64,000 nt of DNA from Symsagittifera roscoffensis (GCF_963678635.1 NC_087064.1:34076369-34140368); one strand, 5' to 3'; numbered from the stretch's first letter, positions 43,013 to 54,548 are shown. Program-made: numbers and translations. The notes: generated by a model not told the origin, from the letters alone.

Positions 43013-43329
43013 GTAAAAAATAATAACCCACTATACAAAAATTTTAGTATGGGTTGAGTTGCTGCACCAGGAAAAGTCAATTGTTATTTATCATCAAAAA
43101 ATTTGATTATGAATGTGAAATTTTTTGCTGGCAATGGCACTGATCAATGGCTTGGAACTTTTGACTGACAAAAGATACTTGAAAGACTTGTCAGTGTTGT
43201 CCGTCAATCTTAAAAGCTAGAAGAGCGATAGTGAAAGGTCGTTGTTTCGAGCGACAGCATGATTTGTGCTCGTTTCCTGAGGAAGAGGAAATTACCCAAC
43301 TCAGAAAAACAAGCAAAACATCCATTCCT

Positions 43330-43662
43330 TGCTAAAAAAAATTGATCAAAATAAAAGGGTTAATAGACGACTAGACGCTTTTACTTAAACTAGTACTAAT
43401 TTAGGACTTATTATGATGCGGCTTCTCTACTTAAATAACTAGTAGACTTTTAAACTAAGACTAGATTGAAAGACGTCGGTTAAACTAAATAAGCTGGATA
43501 AAAGATAGGTTCAGTCAAGAAGCTCAATTGGGAATTGATTGCATAAAACATAAAACTGACTAAAAATCAGCTGTGCCAAAAGCCGATAAGCTTCTGGCAC
43601 GTTTTTATCTCATTCAAAATTAGAACGTAAACATCATAGAGGTTAAAAGATCACTTTTGAAA
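43330..43662 (-). repeat. Ty3/Gypsy 3' LTR
   Basis: Aligns throughout with 48621-48955 (shared CTAAATAACTAGTAGACT-like, GACGTCGGTTAA, TGTGCCAAAAGCCGAT and CATCATAGAGGTTAAAAG blocks). It abuts the polypurine tract. The terminal TG has decayed to TT on the minus strand. Confidence 0.9.
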
Positions 43663-44161
43663 CTCCCCTCGAACATTTGCTGTAAAGCGACAGCATAGTA
43701 CAAGAAATGTAACACTTACTTTTCACCCGAGGATGGCGCCTGGAGGGCAGGATAACAAAATGACAAAGAAAAGGCAAAGAAAAGGCGCCCGATAGGCAAA
43801 ATTAGCAGTAAAAAAATTAGGTTCCACCAAAATGCGGTACCAGTCTTAAGAGTTTTGGTGAACTAACTAAAATTGATTGAAGTAGCTATAAGCGCCAAAC
43901 ACGGCGCTCAAACTTTGTGACAAGAAAATCAAAGCTAAAAATATCAGGGGTCGAGTGTCTCAGTGGAGAGAAAATTGGGTTGGTTAGATCCACGACGGTT
44001 ACTGGCGGGTTTTCTATCTCTATGCTAACCGCTTCAAGTGATGAGGTGGGGAGAGGTGTCTTTAGACACGTCTAGAAGTGTTCGCCCGGTGTGTCATCTG
44101 AAACTTCTAAAGCTCGTGAACACCCATTCTCCGAGTAGAGATGGAGGCTGTCTGGATCTAA

Positions 44162-44272
44162 TAGGCCTAGTATTATGTTTAACGGCCTAGTATTATGCCT
44201 AGTATTATGTTAGGCTTAGTATTATGTTAGGCGTAGTATTATGTTAGGCTTAGGTCTAGTATTATGTTTAGT
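44162..44272 (+). repeat. Minisatellite of (T/C)TAGTATTATG units in the Gypsy 3' region
   Basis: Six or so copies of CTAGTATTATG or TTAGTATTATGTTAGGC lie head to tail, 17-19 bp apart. Confidence 0.85.
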
Positions 44273-45529
44273 GAGGGTCCGACAGTTTTCTTGGAAGCGG
44301 CGACTTCATGGGCGAGGATGCTTACCTTTCGGCCATTCCGGTGGGTTTTGTCCTTGAGGAGCCCTGGGTCGGAATGAGGTCTATTCTCTGAATCTCGGGG
44401 TCCGTACTAACTATGCTCGTAAGTGCCATCGTATTCGGGTTTAATATCGGGATTTGCGGTTGAGTCTTCTCATCTTCATTCCAATGTTCTAATTGTCTTT
44501 TGTCCGTTTCCTCTTGACTATCAAGTTTAATGATTGGTTGTATTTTGTTTAGTCGGAGCTGAAGGTGGTCGGTTTCAGTTGGGCTAAATCTTGTGATAGG
44601 GCTTGATCGTTTACTGTCTCTAACTATTGTTCCTGTGAAACTTCATTTTTATTATTCGCTGGACATTGGGCTGTCCGATCTTGTATGTATTCGAGATTGG
44701 TTCTTTATAGGGGCTTAAGTTCTTTTAGCAGGATGAGGTTGCTAGCGTCGTCATCAGATATGGTTTCCACCGACGTATTTAAGGGTGTTATTTCCATTTT
44801 GTCTGACGTTTGTCATTGACTAGGTTGGCCCGACGGGAACTGTTAAACGTCGTTCTCTGTGCCAATAGGAAATCTGGGTCGCTTCCTCTCTTCTTCCTCC
44901 TCTCGTAAGAGGGTTTCTTGCGAGCCGTTCATGGCTGAATTACGTCTCGCATTATCTTGTTCTTCAAATTTGGCCTGCAGGTATTTTTTGTTAATGGTTG
45001 CTTTGAACTTTTGAATGCAACATTTTTAGGTGCCTGATCACCCTCCTAAGTCCTTTTGTGGCGTAGAACTTTATCATTTGGTTCTTCTTTCTGGGACTCA
45101 CCTTCCTCGGTTCTGTAGGTCTTTCCACGGCCAAATCAGATTTGCAAATTATTTCACCTTTCTTAAGATTTTTTGTATGGTCCGATTCCCTCACTATTTC
45201 TTCTTTAAGCTCCTTTTAGTATGGTTTTTTTTTTAATTTGAATTTTTCTATTGAAAAGGGTCTTATCCGATGAGATACCCAGTACGAGATTGGCTACTCC
45301 TTGGGATTTTCGCTTGTCTGTGCGTGAGAAGACTTTCACTGGGGAGCCTTAGTTCGTTGCGACATATCTGGTGGCATATTGGCTATATCATCCGACGAGA
45401 AGGAGTCGTCGTCCAGGTGCCCATCCTCTATATCGTCTGCCGCAGCCCAGTCATATCATCTGTCCCGGCACATGAATTTTCTTTCGTTATCTATGCATAA
45501 TAGCGTTATATTCCAATCCAAATTTTTTG

Positions 45530-46200
45530 AAGATGGAAGTTTTACGAGATTGTGCCAAATAGTATTTGATGGTCTACCAAAATGTGCTTCAAAAGGAGTT
45601 CAGTTTAGTATTTGTTGAGATACAGTCCTTGAGCGTTTTATGATTTTCAGAAGAACTATTTTTGTGCCATGACCATAAGTCGATCCTTAATTGTTCTAAT
45701 AAATCGTTCAACTAGACATGTAGATCTATGGTCGCCCACTGGGTTAAATATAACTTCATGCTTTGATCTTGGCAAAACTCTCGAACTTCTTTAGAAATAA
45801 ATACCGACCCTTGCTCCGTTTCAATAGTTCTAGGTATTCCATGAAGGGCTATGTATTTTCTAAGAAACTAAATGACGGATTTTGCAGATGTCCTAGATGT
45901 TATTTGAGCTGAGTGAAATTTTGATAATCGGTCTACGCAAATGAGAATATTTTTCTTTGTTCCCCAAGTTAAAGTTAGCAGGTCGGCAAAATCTAGCTCC
46001 ATTTCTTGCTTTTGTTGTACGGTCGATGGGAGCTTTCCGAAGTCCCCATTTTTTGTTAGAGGTTTCAATTTTTAACCTGCTTTAACACACTCGATACGTT
46101 TTTCTCAGAAAAATTTTTGACTACAGGCGTAGAGGGTTGCCAAGTTCTTCATTGCAAAATGGCCAGGGTGTGCTTCATGGAGTCTATGTATGATAGTGGT
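45530..46200 (-). pseudogene. Ty3/Gypsy integrase remnant
   Basis: The minus strand shows LHEAHPGHFAMKNLATLYAC near 46100-46190 (zinc-binding HHCC region), then MELDFADLLTLTWGTKKN and ILICVDRLSKF (45868-46068; core D-x-x-x-x region with VDRLSKF). Near 45540-45615 it has EAHFGRPSNTIWHNL (the integrase C-terminal block). Stops separate the pieces. Confidence 0.8.
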
Positions 46201-46554
46201 CCTTAATCATGCCGGTATCACGACTCTTCCGTCGAAGAAGAGGCACCACTCCCCCGTTCACCACTCATAATATGAGCTTTACAAAAATTTTCCATCTGTG
46301 AATCGTCTTTTTTCCAGTCTTCTTCAATAGCTTTTATATATTTTTTTTCAAAACAAGGTTTTGTTTAGTGAGTAACGCCTTGAAATTTAATTTAAAAACT
46401 TCAGACAACGAGAATGGAAATAGTTTATGTTCAATGGTTTTTTTGTTCGTTGTTATATATCTGGTCTGTAGAGGGGTTTCCTAAGGGGAGCTATTACTGT
46501 GTAAAGTAAGCGGGGCTTTATTTACCGTTTAGTTTTCAATGTATTCGATTGAAT

Positions 46555-47103
46555 CTATTTGGTCGGACTTTTCTCTAAGAGTTTTGTAGTTATTCGAAAA
46601 ATCAACTGTTTGACAGAATGGAATGCAGTCTTATGTACGCGAGTGATCTTTTGACTCACTGAAAGGTAAGAAAGCGCAAATAAAGTTTGCAAAGTTTCTG
46701 CAGCTTTCTCAATTCGTTTCTTACGTTCAGATTTTTGTCTTGTCAGCTTGTTAACAGATTGACCAATCACGTTGCAGTTATTTGAGTCATGAGATACTGT
46801 TTGATAAAAGAATTTGTCCCTTATTTGAGAACGGGAATATCTAGGCAGCAAGTTTTCAAAGCCTAGAAGGAGGCTAATATGATTTACAGAGACCATAACC
46901 AATTTTTTGTAGTCAGAAAAAACTGGTACGGGATCTCCCGATGGGAAATGTTCGACCGTGAAATTGTATGGTAAAAGTTTATCTGCCCAACTGGTGAGAC
47001 GAGACTGAGTTGTTTTTGTATAACTATTGTCTTTTAGCGCTACAATTAGGGTGTTTTGGTCGGTAAGAATAAGGTTTGCATGCTGAATTGGTTGCTGTCT
47101 CAA
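46555..47103 (-). pseudogene. Ty3/Gypsy RNase H remnant
   Basis: Contains ILTDQNTLIVALKDN, SRLTSWADKLLPYNFTVEH and FPSGDPVPVFSDY, matching the end of Gypsy RNase H (TDHxxL..., RxxxWxxxLxxYxFxIxHxPG). The last ~100 residues are not conserved. Confidence 0.75.
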
Positions 47104-47340
47104 GTAGTAGTTTTTAAAATGATCTAGTGCTCAAACTAAACTCAACAGTTCGAGTTCGTTGGTGCTTTTTTACTTCGGGTTTTTTAAGGAATCTGCTCGC
47201 GAAAAGCTACTGTTTTCGAAATTATCCCTTGGTCCTGCTCGAGGGATGCGTCCATTCCTAAGTGTGATGCATCGCATTTTACCCTTATTTTAAGTTTGAC
47301 ATCGTAATGGTGATTTGTCATTGTATTACAAGCTTCCTTC

Positions 47341-47985
47341 TTACTTTTCTCGAACGCAACGAGATGTACATCCGACCAATTGAACTTTTTTTTTCTGAAT
47401 TAACTCACTAAAAGGTGTAGATGAGGATGCTAAGTTTGGGATGAATTTGTTAAATTGATTGAGCCCAATAACGATTTTATATTCTTGATACTTTTTGGTA
47501 CTCTTAAATTCCAGATTGCCCATTGATACCATTAATGTCTTCTTCAGTTCGAGTCCTTCGTGGGAAAAAGCTGTTATAATTCCCCCTTCGATTCTGTCCT
47601 TAATAGCGTTCACTTGGTTATCATTGTCTATTATTAAGACTGAAAAGTCTTTTAAATCTACTTTAAATTCGGGGTTGTCCTGCGGGCTAGTTCGGTGGAT
47701 TTCTTGTTCGGAAAGTTTTGGATTTTGCTCTGGCTGCACTTCTGCAATGTTTAGCGAGAAGAGCTTTACGACCGCAGCTGTAACAACTTCTCTCTCTTGC
47801 TGGACAAGATGTCGCTTTTTGTGTTCTTGGCCACAATTTCTACATTTATTACGTTCTGTTATATTTAAATTTATTACGTTCTGATAAAAATTGCAAATTT
47901 CAGTTAACAAAACATGAAAAAAAGCGAATCTACATATATTCTCTGGGGTCAGATTTTCAATACACTTTTTTCTGCTTTTCCACAT
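47341..47985 (-). pseudogene. Ty3/Gypsy Gag zinc-knuckle and RT-end fragment
   Basis: A 214-residue frame. The N-terminal part holds a CRNCGQEH knuckle lacking the final Cys. The C-terminal part holds IGLNQFNKFIPNLASSST followed by PFSELI, the conserved block just after the RT core. The protease and RT catalytic regions that should lie between are missing or unrecognisable. A 52 bp stretch at 47880-47931 is shared with SPO11 intron 3. Confidence 0.7.
47880..47931. repeat. 52 bp segment shared with 49962-50013
   Basis: Fifty-two consecutive bases starting TCTGATAAAAATTGC are identical to 49962-50013. Here they sit next to a duplicated TTATTACGTTCTG (47847 and 47871) inside the Gypsy coding region. 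Confidence 0.9.
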
Positions 47986-48620
47986 TCCTCATAATGGTAA
48001 GAAAATTTCTCTGACTAGTTCAGTCTCTAGATCGTCTATTTTAAAATTTTTGACAGCTTTTTTGCCAGGAATGAAATTTTCTGACTCATGATCTTTCTAT
48101 GTTCGACCGAAGAATTTGTGTTTTTCATAAGTCAGGTTCGTAGTTAAGGAAACGTAGTTTTTAGTAGCCCTCAGAATTCTGTAAATTTCATATCAAGTTT
48201 TCTTTTTCCAGAGTTTTTTTTGTGCAAAGCATTTTTGTCCTTCTGTACCAAGTGCGAAGTATAATTGTGATTTTAACTTCTTATTGATGCCGCCAATTTG
48301 TAGGCCGTTATATTTTGTGTTGTCTTATTCTTTCCTCCATCGCACTTCTTCGTTGTGGGCTTGTTATGCTTAAGGGTTTCGTTCCTCTTTTTGCGCCCGA
48401 CGGGTTTGGTCGTCGGAAGGCTCCGATGTTTCTGGGATAGGGTAAGTTATTTCGAGTCTCGATGGTGGATTAATCACATCTTCGATATCCACAGAATCTT
48501 TAGCAATGATTGTCAACTGAAACTTTTTAGCCAATTTTTCCCAATCCTAATGGTTTTCGCTTGATGCGTTGTTCCAAAAGAACTCTAGACCTCGTAGGTT
48601 AGACTCGTTCCACTGCGCCA

Positions 48621-48955
48621 TGTTAAAAAGTTAATTCGATCCAAATAAAAGGGGAGATAAAGATGACGATACCGGTGTGTTTAAACTAGAACTAGTTTAA
48701 AACTTATTAAGACGAGGGTTCTCTACTAAAATAACTAGTAGACTGTGAAACTAAGACTAGGTTAAGACGTCGGTTAAGCTAACTAAGCTAGCTAAAAGAT
48801 GAATTCAGTTAAGAAGTTCAATTGAGAATTGGTTGCATAAAAGATAACACTGACTAGAGATCAATTGTGCCAAAAGCCGATGTTCTTTTGGCAGGTTTTT
48901 ATCTAATTCGAAAATAGAACGCAAACATCATAGAGGTTAAAAGGTCGCCTTTGAC
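48621..48955 (-). repeat. Ty3/Gypsy 5' LTR
   Basis: Partner of 43330-43662. It begins TGTTAAAAAG and ends TTTGACA on the plus strand, that is TG...CA. The adjacent plus-strand TTCCACTGCGCCA is the complement of the likely primer-binding site. Confidence 0.9.
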
Positions 48956-49043
48956 ATTCTTAACCAGGGACTCTGCTGCATATCTCCTTAAAGAGTTGAA
49001 CAGCTCGTATCTTGGGCCGCTACCTATTGATTATAATTTCCAG

Positions 49044-49302
49044 GGCTACTCTCTGGCTCTCTCACTATCACCCTCAAAAACTGTCCCGACAACCCTATCG
49101 ACTGTTCAATCAGTCCCCAATTAGTTCCAAACCTTATTGAGGACATCATACAGCTCGAATCGGAAGCCCAATTCATACTCGTGATTGAGAAGGACGCCAC
49201 ATTCCAAAGTTTAATTCAGAATAAGATATTCAGCTGGTTGCCACCTTTTATACTGTTCACCGCCAAGGGCTATCCAGATGTAGCCAGTCGCGCTTTTCTC
49301 AG
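49044..49302 (+). CDS. SPO11: SPO11 exon 3, start of the Toprim domain
   Basis: After TTTCCAG, GG completes Gly174. It encodes LLSGSLTITL, a stretch with SPQLVPNLIEDI, then AQFILVIEKDATFQSLIQ. The Toprim acidic residue is E222 in VIEKDA, which coordinates Mg2+. PFILFTAKGYPDVASRAFLR is the following conserved strand-helix. It ends CAG/GTCAGT in phase 2. Confidence 0.96.
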
Positions 49303-49787
49303 GTCAGTCATTCAAATGTTATCCTAAAAAATTTGCTTTTCAAATTTAAGTTTTGCGAACCAAATGCTACAAGCTGAATTTCGCATACAAAAAATGGCAA
49401 TGCAGATTTATTTTTTTTTCGGTAAAACTTAAAAAGTCGGAACAATAAGTAGGACTTTTATGTTTAAAATTAATCAAATTTTTGTAATTGAAAGCAACTG
49501 CTGGTATTGATGGCCATCATGAAATTAGTAACGGCTGGTATTGATGTCTGCCATGAGTTGTTTTCTAAAATAAACCAGGATTTTTGACCACAGTTCTTTA
49601 CACGGATATACCAACTTTTAGGACGCCTAAGAACATTTTTTTGTTTCTGCAACTGAGGACAACCTGAATGGCTAAATTCAGCATGGATAAATGTTAACCT
49701 CAATTACAATTGCTTCGACATTTGCAATGAGATTTTATTAAATCGATTCGTTTTTCTGTTATAGATAGTTTAGTTACATGTATGATG

Positions 49788-50071
49788 GGGGTGTAGCGAT
49801 TAACATGTGTGCCTATTAGCATGCAATAATTGTTTTCATTGGGTGTGCATTCAGATGAAAAACAAAGTTGCCTAAATTTTCAAATAGTTTCGGAAACCAC
49901 TTGATTTGTTAAAAAATTAATAATTTAAATTTCGCCTGATTAAAAATTCGGCTCAGTGCACTCTGATAAAAATTGCAAATTTCAGTTAACAAAACATGAA
50001 AAAAAGCGAATCTTCAAAGTGCATTCTTTTACATGGGCATGCTAATCGACACACATGCTAATAGGCCGGTC
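49788..50071. mobile_element. MITE 5 with doubled terminal motif in SPO11 intron 3
   Basis: Left end GGGTGTAGCGATTAACATG and, reversed, right end GGGACCGGCCTATTAGCATG. TTA(A/G)CATG occurs at 49800 and 49816, and its complement at 50038 and 50054, 16 bp apart on both sides. The 21 bp inner match (CATGTGTG..TATTAGCATGC) is almost perfect. No clear target duplication. It contains the 52 bp segment at 49962-50013. Confidence 0.65.
49962..50013. repeat. 52 bp segment shared with 47880-47931
   Basis: Identical to the patch within the Gypsy element of intron 2, about 2.1 kb upstream. The flanking sequence is unrelated on both sides. Confidence 0.9.
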
Positions 50072-50271
50072 CCTAAGTACGATAGCTGGATCCCTAGAAA
50101 AGCGAGCTTGAAAGATGGATACCGTGATTTTTCGAAATGATTTTGAAAAACGCAAAAATGCGCATGCAAAAACTGTTTCCGACAATTTTCAAGTGACCTA
50201 ATGATTCCTTCAGACACCCATCAATGTTTTAAAGACCCAACTATCCATCTTTTAACAGAATGTATTTTCAG

Positions 50272-50500
50272 ATACTTGGTGTCAAAACTCCATATCCCCG
50301 TGTTTGTCTTGTGCGACGCAGATGTGCACGGGGTTGACATCATGCTCCAGTACAAGTACGGGTCCCGCACCACAGCCGTCAACAACCCCCACCTCACACT
50401 GCCTTGTCTCCACTGGCTAGGGGTGTTCCCCTCAGAAATTGAGGAGTTGAATATCAAAGAGGAGTTCCTTATTGAAATGACAGAAACTGACACTGTGAGA
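50272..50500 (+). CDS. SPO11: SPO11 exon 4, Toprim DxD
   Basis: After TGTATTTTCAG, A completes Arg260. It encodes YLVSKLHIPVFVLCDADVHG with the Toprim aspartates D275 and D277, then VDIMLQYKYGS and LHWLGVFPSEIEELNI, all SPO11 hallmarks. It ends AGA/GTACGT in phase 0. Confidence 0.96.
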
Positions 50501-50544
50501 GTACGTTCGTTTAGATCTAGTTCCATCCCCCTCGTACGTAAAAT

Positions 50545-50748
50545 GACTGCCGTTAATTAAGAGATCCGATCGTCCATTGGGAATCAATACGAAGATTTAC
50601 TTAACAATCTCTCTTTTCCTTACAAGATAGGGGGGATTGTTAATTAGATTAACAATCTCCCCCTGCTGTCTTGCAAGGCAAAAAGAGATTGTTAAGTAAA
50701 TACTAGAATTGATTCCCAATGGACTCGGTTCTTTCAATTAACGGCAAT
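50545..50748. mobile_element. Foldback element 45 bp after exon 4
   Basis: The two halves form an imperfect palindrome of ~95 bp arms: TGCCGTTAATT at the left and AATTAACGGCA at the right, then CCATTGGGAATCAAT/ATTGATTCCCAATGG and ATTTACTTAACAATCTCT/AGAGATTGTTAAGTAAAT. No ORF. A related GGGAGATTGTTAAGTATAT piece lies at 50890. Confidence 0.88.
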
Positions 50749-51483
50749 TAACTTAAGTTAGTTCAATTAGATTAAGTCAGTCGAGTTAAGTTAGCAGAAT
50801 ACTGCAAAATTAAAATTCTCAATAGAAAGCACTAGTACAACTTTACCGTTTTTTTATAGGGATGGGGATTCTTTAGCTAAAACGATAGGTGGGAGATTGT
50901 TAAGTATATCCCAATTCTTAAATAAGAACTAAAAAATAAAGAACTTATGAAACATGAAAAGGGTTTTTTGCACAAAACGGCCCAAAATCAAAATCTTTAT
51001 ATCTTTTTATATCTTTTATATCTAATATTAGCTAATCAAATTCAAGCAACATGGTCAGCCATGTCAGTCAACTGTTCCAGCAGAAAAAATATTAGCCGAA
51101 GTAATTGAGAATTTGAATCTTAGTCAATTAATAAAACTTATTTCTCGTTTTTTGTTGTGAAATTATACCCAAATAAAAAAATCAGTAAAATGGTTTCAAC
51201 GGGAAAAAATTTCTATCGTTTTGATCATTTCGGCCATTATTTTATCTGCTTTAAATTTAAAATGAAATGCCGGACCATGTTGTTTGCATTTGGAAGGCTA
51301 ATGAACCAATCAGATTCAACCATATATTGAATTAAGATCAAGATGTAGAAATACTTATATTGGGCCGTTTTGTGCATGAAAAACCTGCCATTGCAACGAA
51401 TCATCTTACGTCGCTTTGGAACTTTGTAAAATTCTTGCGAAATTCTAGCGCGGAAAAGCTTTAACGCTGCAGCATGAAAAAAA
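50749..51483. other. SPO11 intron 4, nothing recognised
   Basis: AT-rich with no definable feature apart from the GTTAAGTATAT piece mentioned for the foldback element. Confidence 0.4.
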
Positions 51484-51575
51484 TCCAGCCCGAGTGGATT
51501 CGAACCTCTGTCGCTTCCAATTTACTTGAAACGACAAATTTTATCGCCTTTTTGGCCTATAGCGTCTCAGCAAAT
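51484..51575 (-). pseudogene. Decayed tRNA-like sequence (Leu/Ser type)
   Basis: The minus strand contains GGCGATAAAATTTGTCG, an arm with TTTCAAGTAAA, a possible long variable arm, and a perfect B box GGTTCGAATCC. The acceptor stem does not pair and the D loop is short, so it is a pseudogene or SINE head. Confidence 0.4.
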
Positions 51576-52600
51576 AACTAAATTGGACGAGGTTGAAGGT
51601 TGGGTGGACATGGCGTAGAGTTTAATGACAATAGCAGAATTGCGCTAGCAGTACTGGTTTGTTTGGTAACCTATGTCGGTTGATGAAATACTTTTCAAAT
51701 TGTAGAAGCGAAGTAACCGCTGTGCTAAGCCTGCTTGCAATTTAACAATCTCAGTCGCTTTTATACTACATTTTGTTCAGTTTAAAACACCATTCAGTTC
51801 TTCGTTCATTGAATATTCCCACTGAATGGTATATCGTATTACGTATTGTACTAACATGTCGGCTCAAGAAATTAACAGTAACAAAGCTAGCTTCTTTTCA
51901 GTCAGCTGAAATAGTATTGTCATAGAAATCTGTTTTTAACAGTTTTTTCGGCAAGGATAAATTTAGAGTCTTCACTACTACGGTTTTTGGTCGTTTTATG
52001 TCCATTGAAAATTCTTATATTGTAGGCGATTTTGAGCGGGATAGCCCGAAGTTTGCGACGGAAATTAATCCATGAGAAGGCCAGAATATTCTGAAGTTTT
52101 TTCCCAAAAAGTCCACACCTGATTTTGACTTTTCCCTTTTGCGCTCAAAAATGAAAACGAGCGGATAGGTTACGGTAACTCCATATTTCTTTTTCATCGT
52201 TTCCCCATCAATCTGTTCCCTTTTCCGATCAATGAGTGTCAAGGCAGCCATATTTCCAAGCTGACGTTACGAGGTCTCCTGGATTACTCAAAAAAGCTTG
52301 TTTTGAAAATTTGTCCAAGCTTTTGAACAGCTATGAACAAAACCTTCAGGAAAACTTAAGAGTCAATTAACAAAATTAAGACAATTATTGAGGCCGAGTT
52401 TTTGTTCCGACTATTGTAACGAAAAAAAAGAAATATTTTGCTCGGACTGTTTTTTTCTTCAGACAAATATCGACTTTTATCGAGCCATTTTTCTCCTGAG
52501 CATTAAGTTTATAGATAACTCACCTGTGATAGTTTTTCGTAAAGTTATTGGGGTTCAAATATTGCCATTTTGGCCAATTTGGGATAATTAACGCGCAAAC
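51576..52600. other. SPO11 intron 4, nothing recognised
   Basis: No domain or repeat boundary visible; the short frames on either strand are not supported. Confidence 0.4.
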
Positions 52601-52790
52601 TTTATCAGCTACGGCCAATAAACAAGTTTTAAAAAAACCGAAACTAAATTGAATTTAGTTCAAGTTTTAGATTCCAAGGTTGAAGAGTTTTCTTCGTTTT
52701 ATGATGAGTTTTTTGTTAAAACTAACCCAAATAGCTTAAGATCGAATGACTACATTATGAACGTACATATGGTTAGCCGCGTTAACATCT
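52601..52790 (-). repeat. Direct repeat flanking BEL/Pao, left copy
   Basis: Shares AAGTTTTAGATTC, ATGACTACATTATGAA or ATGACTACATTATAAA, and GTTAGCCGCG with 59143-59342. It overlaps the end of the integrase frame. Confidence 0.6.
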
Positions 52791-53191
52791 TCCGCCCCCA
52801 AAGGAGCGAGGTCGTGTGCGAGTTTCACGATTGGTTGGGCGTACTCGCCGATTGCCGATATATTTACGGCGGACCGCGCTAAGCCGTCGTTACCGTAGCT
52901 CAACGACTTGCCTCGCGATAAAGGGTAAAAACCTCTTTTCATTTGCAATTCTGGAGAAAAAAAACACTTGCTCGTTTGTTTGGTACGTACTCGTGGAGCC
53001 AAAGAGTCCAGATGGTATTTGCATAGGATTGCGCCCCGGTGTAGCGCTTTTGATGATCGAAATTTTGCTTGAAATCTAGTTGCGGAAAGGAGCCAATGAT
53101 TCTTTGTTAACGCTTTGAGATCGTTCGGATCGGAAAATACGGATGTGAGTGGACGGTTATTTAGAGATGGTTGCTCAAATAAACAAAACAT
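52736..53191 (-). pseudogene. BEL/Pao integrase C-terminal fragment
   Basis: Contains LNNRPLTSVFSDPNDLKAL followed by TKNHWLL, the BEL/Pao hallmark LNSRPLT....DP.DL..LTPxHFL. It then has SKCFFSPELQMKRGF and PLSRGKSL. This is a 151-residue open frame with the rest of the integrase missing from it. Confidence 0.85.
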
Positions 53192-53645
53192 GGTTATGTG
53201 GTCTCCTCAGTAAATTTCTGTGATCCGAGAATGTCATAAAAAAACTCTTTTGGTGCTCCGGGCGAGTCTTTCCCGCACACATTCATGATGAAAATCACTG
53301 AGTGGATTGAATTTTGAGGTATGGCCTTTATGAGTGAGCATAACAGCTGCTAGGCAAATCCAACTCTCGATTCACGAAATCAGCACTTTGATCGAGCTAA
53401 CGAAACTCGTACCATTGTCAGACCAGATGATGGAGGGCGTTCCTCGTCGAGCAAGGAAGCACTCTTTGTCCATTACACAGGATTTTGTTTCGGTCGACGC
53501 GACAACCTCCAGATGATTGGCACGTGTCGTCATACACGTGAAAAAGAACCCCCTGTTTCGCTGAGCTTCGTCGAATCTTTACGTGGAACGGACCGATATA
53601 ATCTACTCTGCTGTTAGCGAGTGGGGGTTTTCGGTAACACAGTCG

Positions 53646-54233
53646 CTAGTACGGAAGTTCAGCCATCTTAGGCATTTTTACTTTTGCCTTTTGTTTTCTG
53701 CAAAAAACGCAAGGGTGTTCTATTGAACGGAGAGCAAGACGGAATCCTAACCCAACATACTCTAGCTGTATAACAGCACGCAGATAATCAACGCTTTGAC
53801 GATGATTCCTTTGGTCAATGATTGTTAGTAGCACAATTACAAGTAGATATCGGCTAGCTAATATGATGGACTGTTTAACGTTAATTTCAACGCCAGCGAG
53901 ACAGCAAATACGACCAGTGAACAGACTACGCGTTTGAGGCCAATATATGGCCAAAAAATCTGTTCGACTAAACTTCTTAATGGTTTTTTCATTGTGAAGT
54001 GCGTCGACTTCGACGGGGAACGACTCTGGCGGATGCAGAAACAATAGCTTTTGCTTAGCTAGTTGATCGGTTATCGAGCGAGTGCTGCAATCTTGGCGGT
54101 GATGAGGTGATAAACTCAGCATAAAAACAGCATTTTTTTGGAGTTCCGGAAAAGAAAAAAGTATTCCAGACAAAAACTGTATCGTTGTTTTCAGATGTGC
54201 AAGTGAAAAGTGCAGCTTGTTCATTACCTTCAT
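53646..54233 (-). pseudogene. BEL/Pao RNase H-integrase junction fragment
   Basis: The C-terminal part has NHRQSVDYLRAVIQLEYVG, ALRSIEHPCVFCRKQKA and MAELPY, matching the BEL/Pao zinc-binding domain (H...G....LR..YWI....R.V.....C..C....A.....M..LP). Residues further upstream resemble the linker with FLHPPESFP. Confidence 0.8.
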
Positions 54234-54239
54234 CCAAAA

Positions 54240-54548
54240 TCAAATGAAGGTTCTTCGAGTCGAATGCTGGTAAGAGCTACTGGTAAAAATCCATTTCATA
54301 GTTTTTAAACGTTGTGGAATTTTCACCATACGGGTTTCTTTCAGTGTCATAGCAGTTTTTCCGCGGTTGCTGGAATCTGAAGGATCGTCGCCGCTGGACA
54401 CTAGGAACAGCTCATCAATTGTGGTGGTATCAAGAACTTCGGAACCGCGATGAGTCATAAAAACAGGCAACTTGCTGGTAGAGCTCGACCACTGCAGTAA
54501 AGTAGTGCTATCAGTCCACATGTGTGAACTTTTGATTTTGATTGCCAA
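54240..54548 (-). pseudogene. BEL/Pao RNase H fragment
   Basis: Encodes IKSSHMWTDSTTLLQWSSS and KLPVFMTHRGSEV, matching the WTDSxxVLxWL...FxxNRVxxI block, followed by DPSDSSNRG in place of NPADxxSRG. Confidence 0.85.

Larger units (their letters stand above)
43325..48960 (-). mobile_element. Ty3/Gypsy LTR retrotransposon, degenerate, inserted antisense in SPO11 intron 2
   Basis: Element 43330-48955 with ~335 bp LTRs. The flanking pentamers TTCCT (43325-43329) and TTCTT (48956-48960) are probably a decayed target duplication. On the minus strand the order is 5' LTR, primer-binding-site-like TGGCGCAGTGGAAC (just below 48621), zinc knuckle, RT end, RNase H, integrase, polypurine tract GAGGGGAG (43663-43670), 3' LTR. 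Stops, frameshifts and loss of the protease/RT core make it non-functional. Its antisense orientation avoids placing its own signals in the SPO11 transcript. Confidence 0.92.

Noticed and set aside
45030-45618. Plus-strand frames in the Gypsy element
   Set aside because: They oppose the recognisable minus-strand integrase (EAHFGRPSN block), so they are shadows.
51484-51575. Functional tRNA gene
   Set aside because: The B box is perfect but the acceptor stem and D arm fail; retained only as a decayed tRNA-like sequence.
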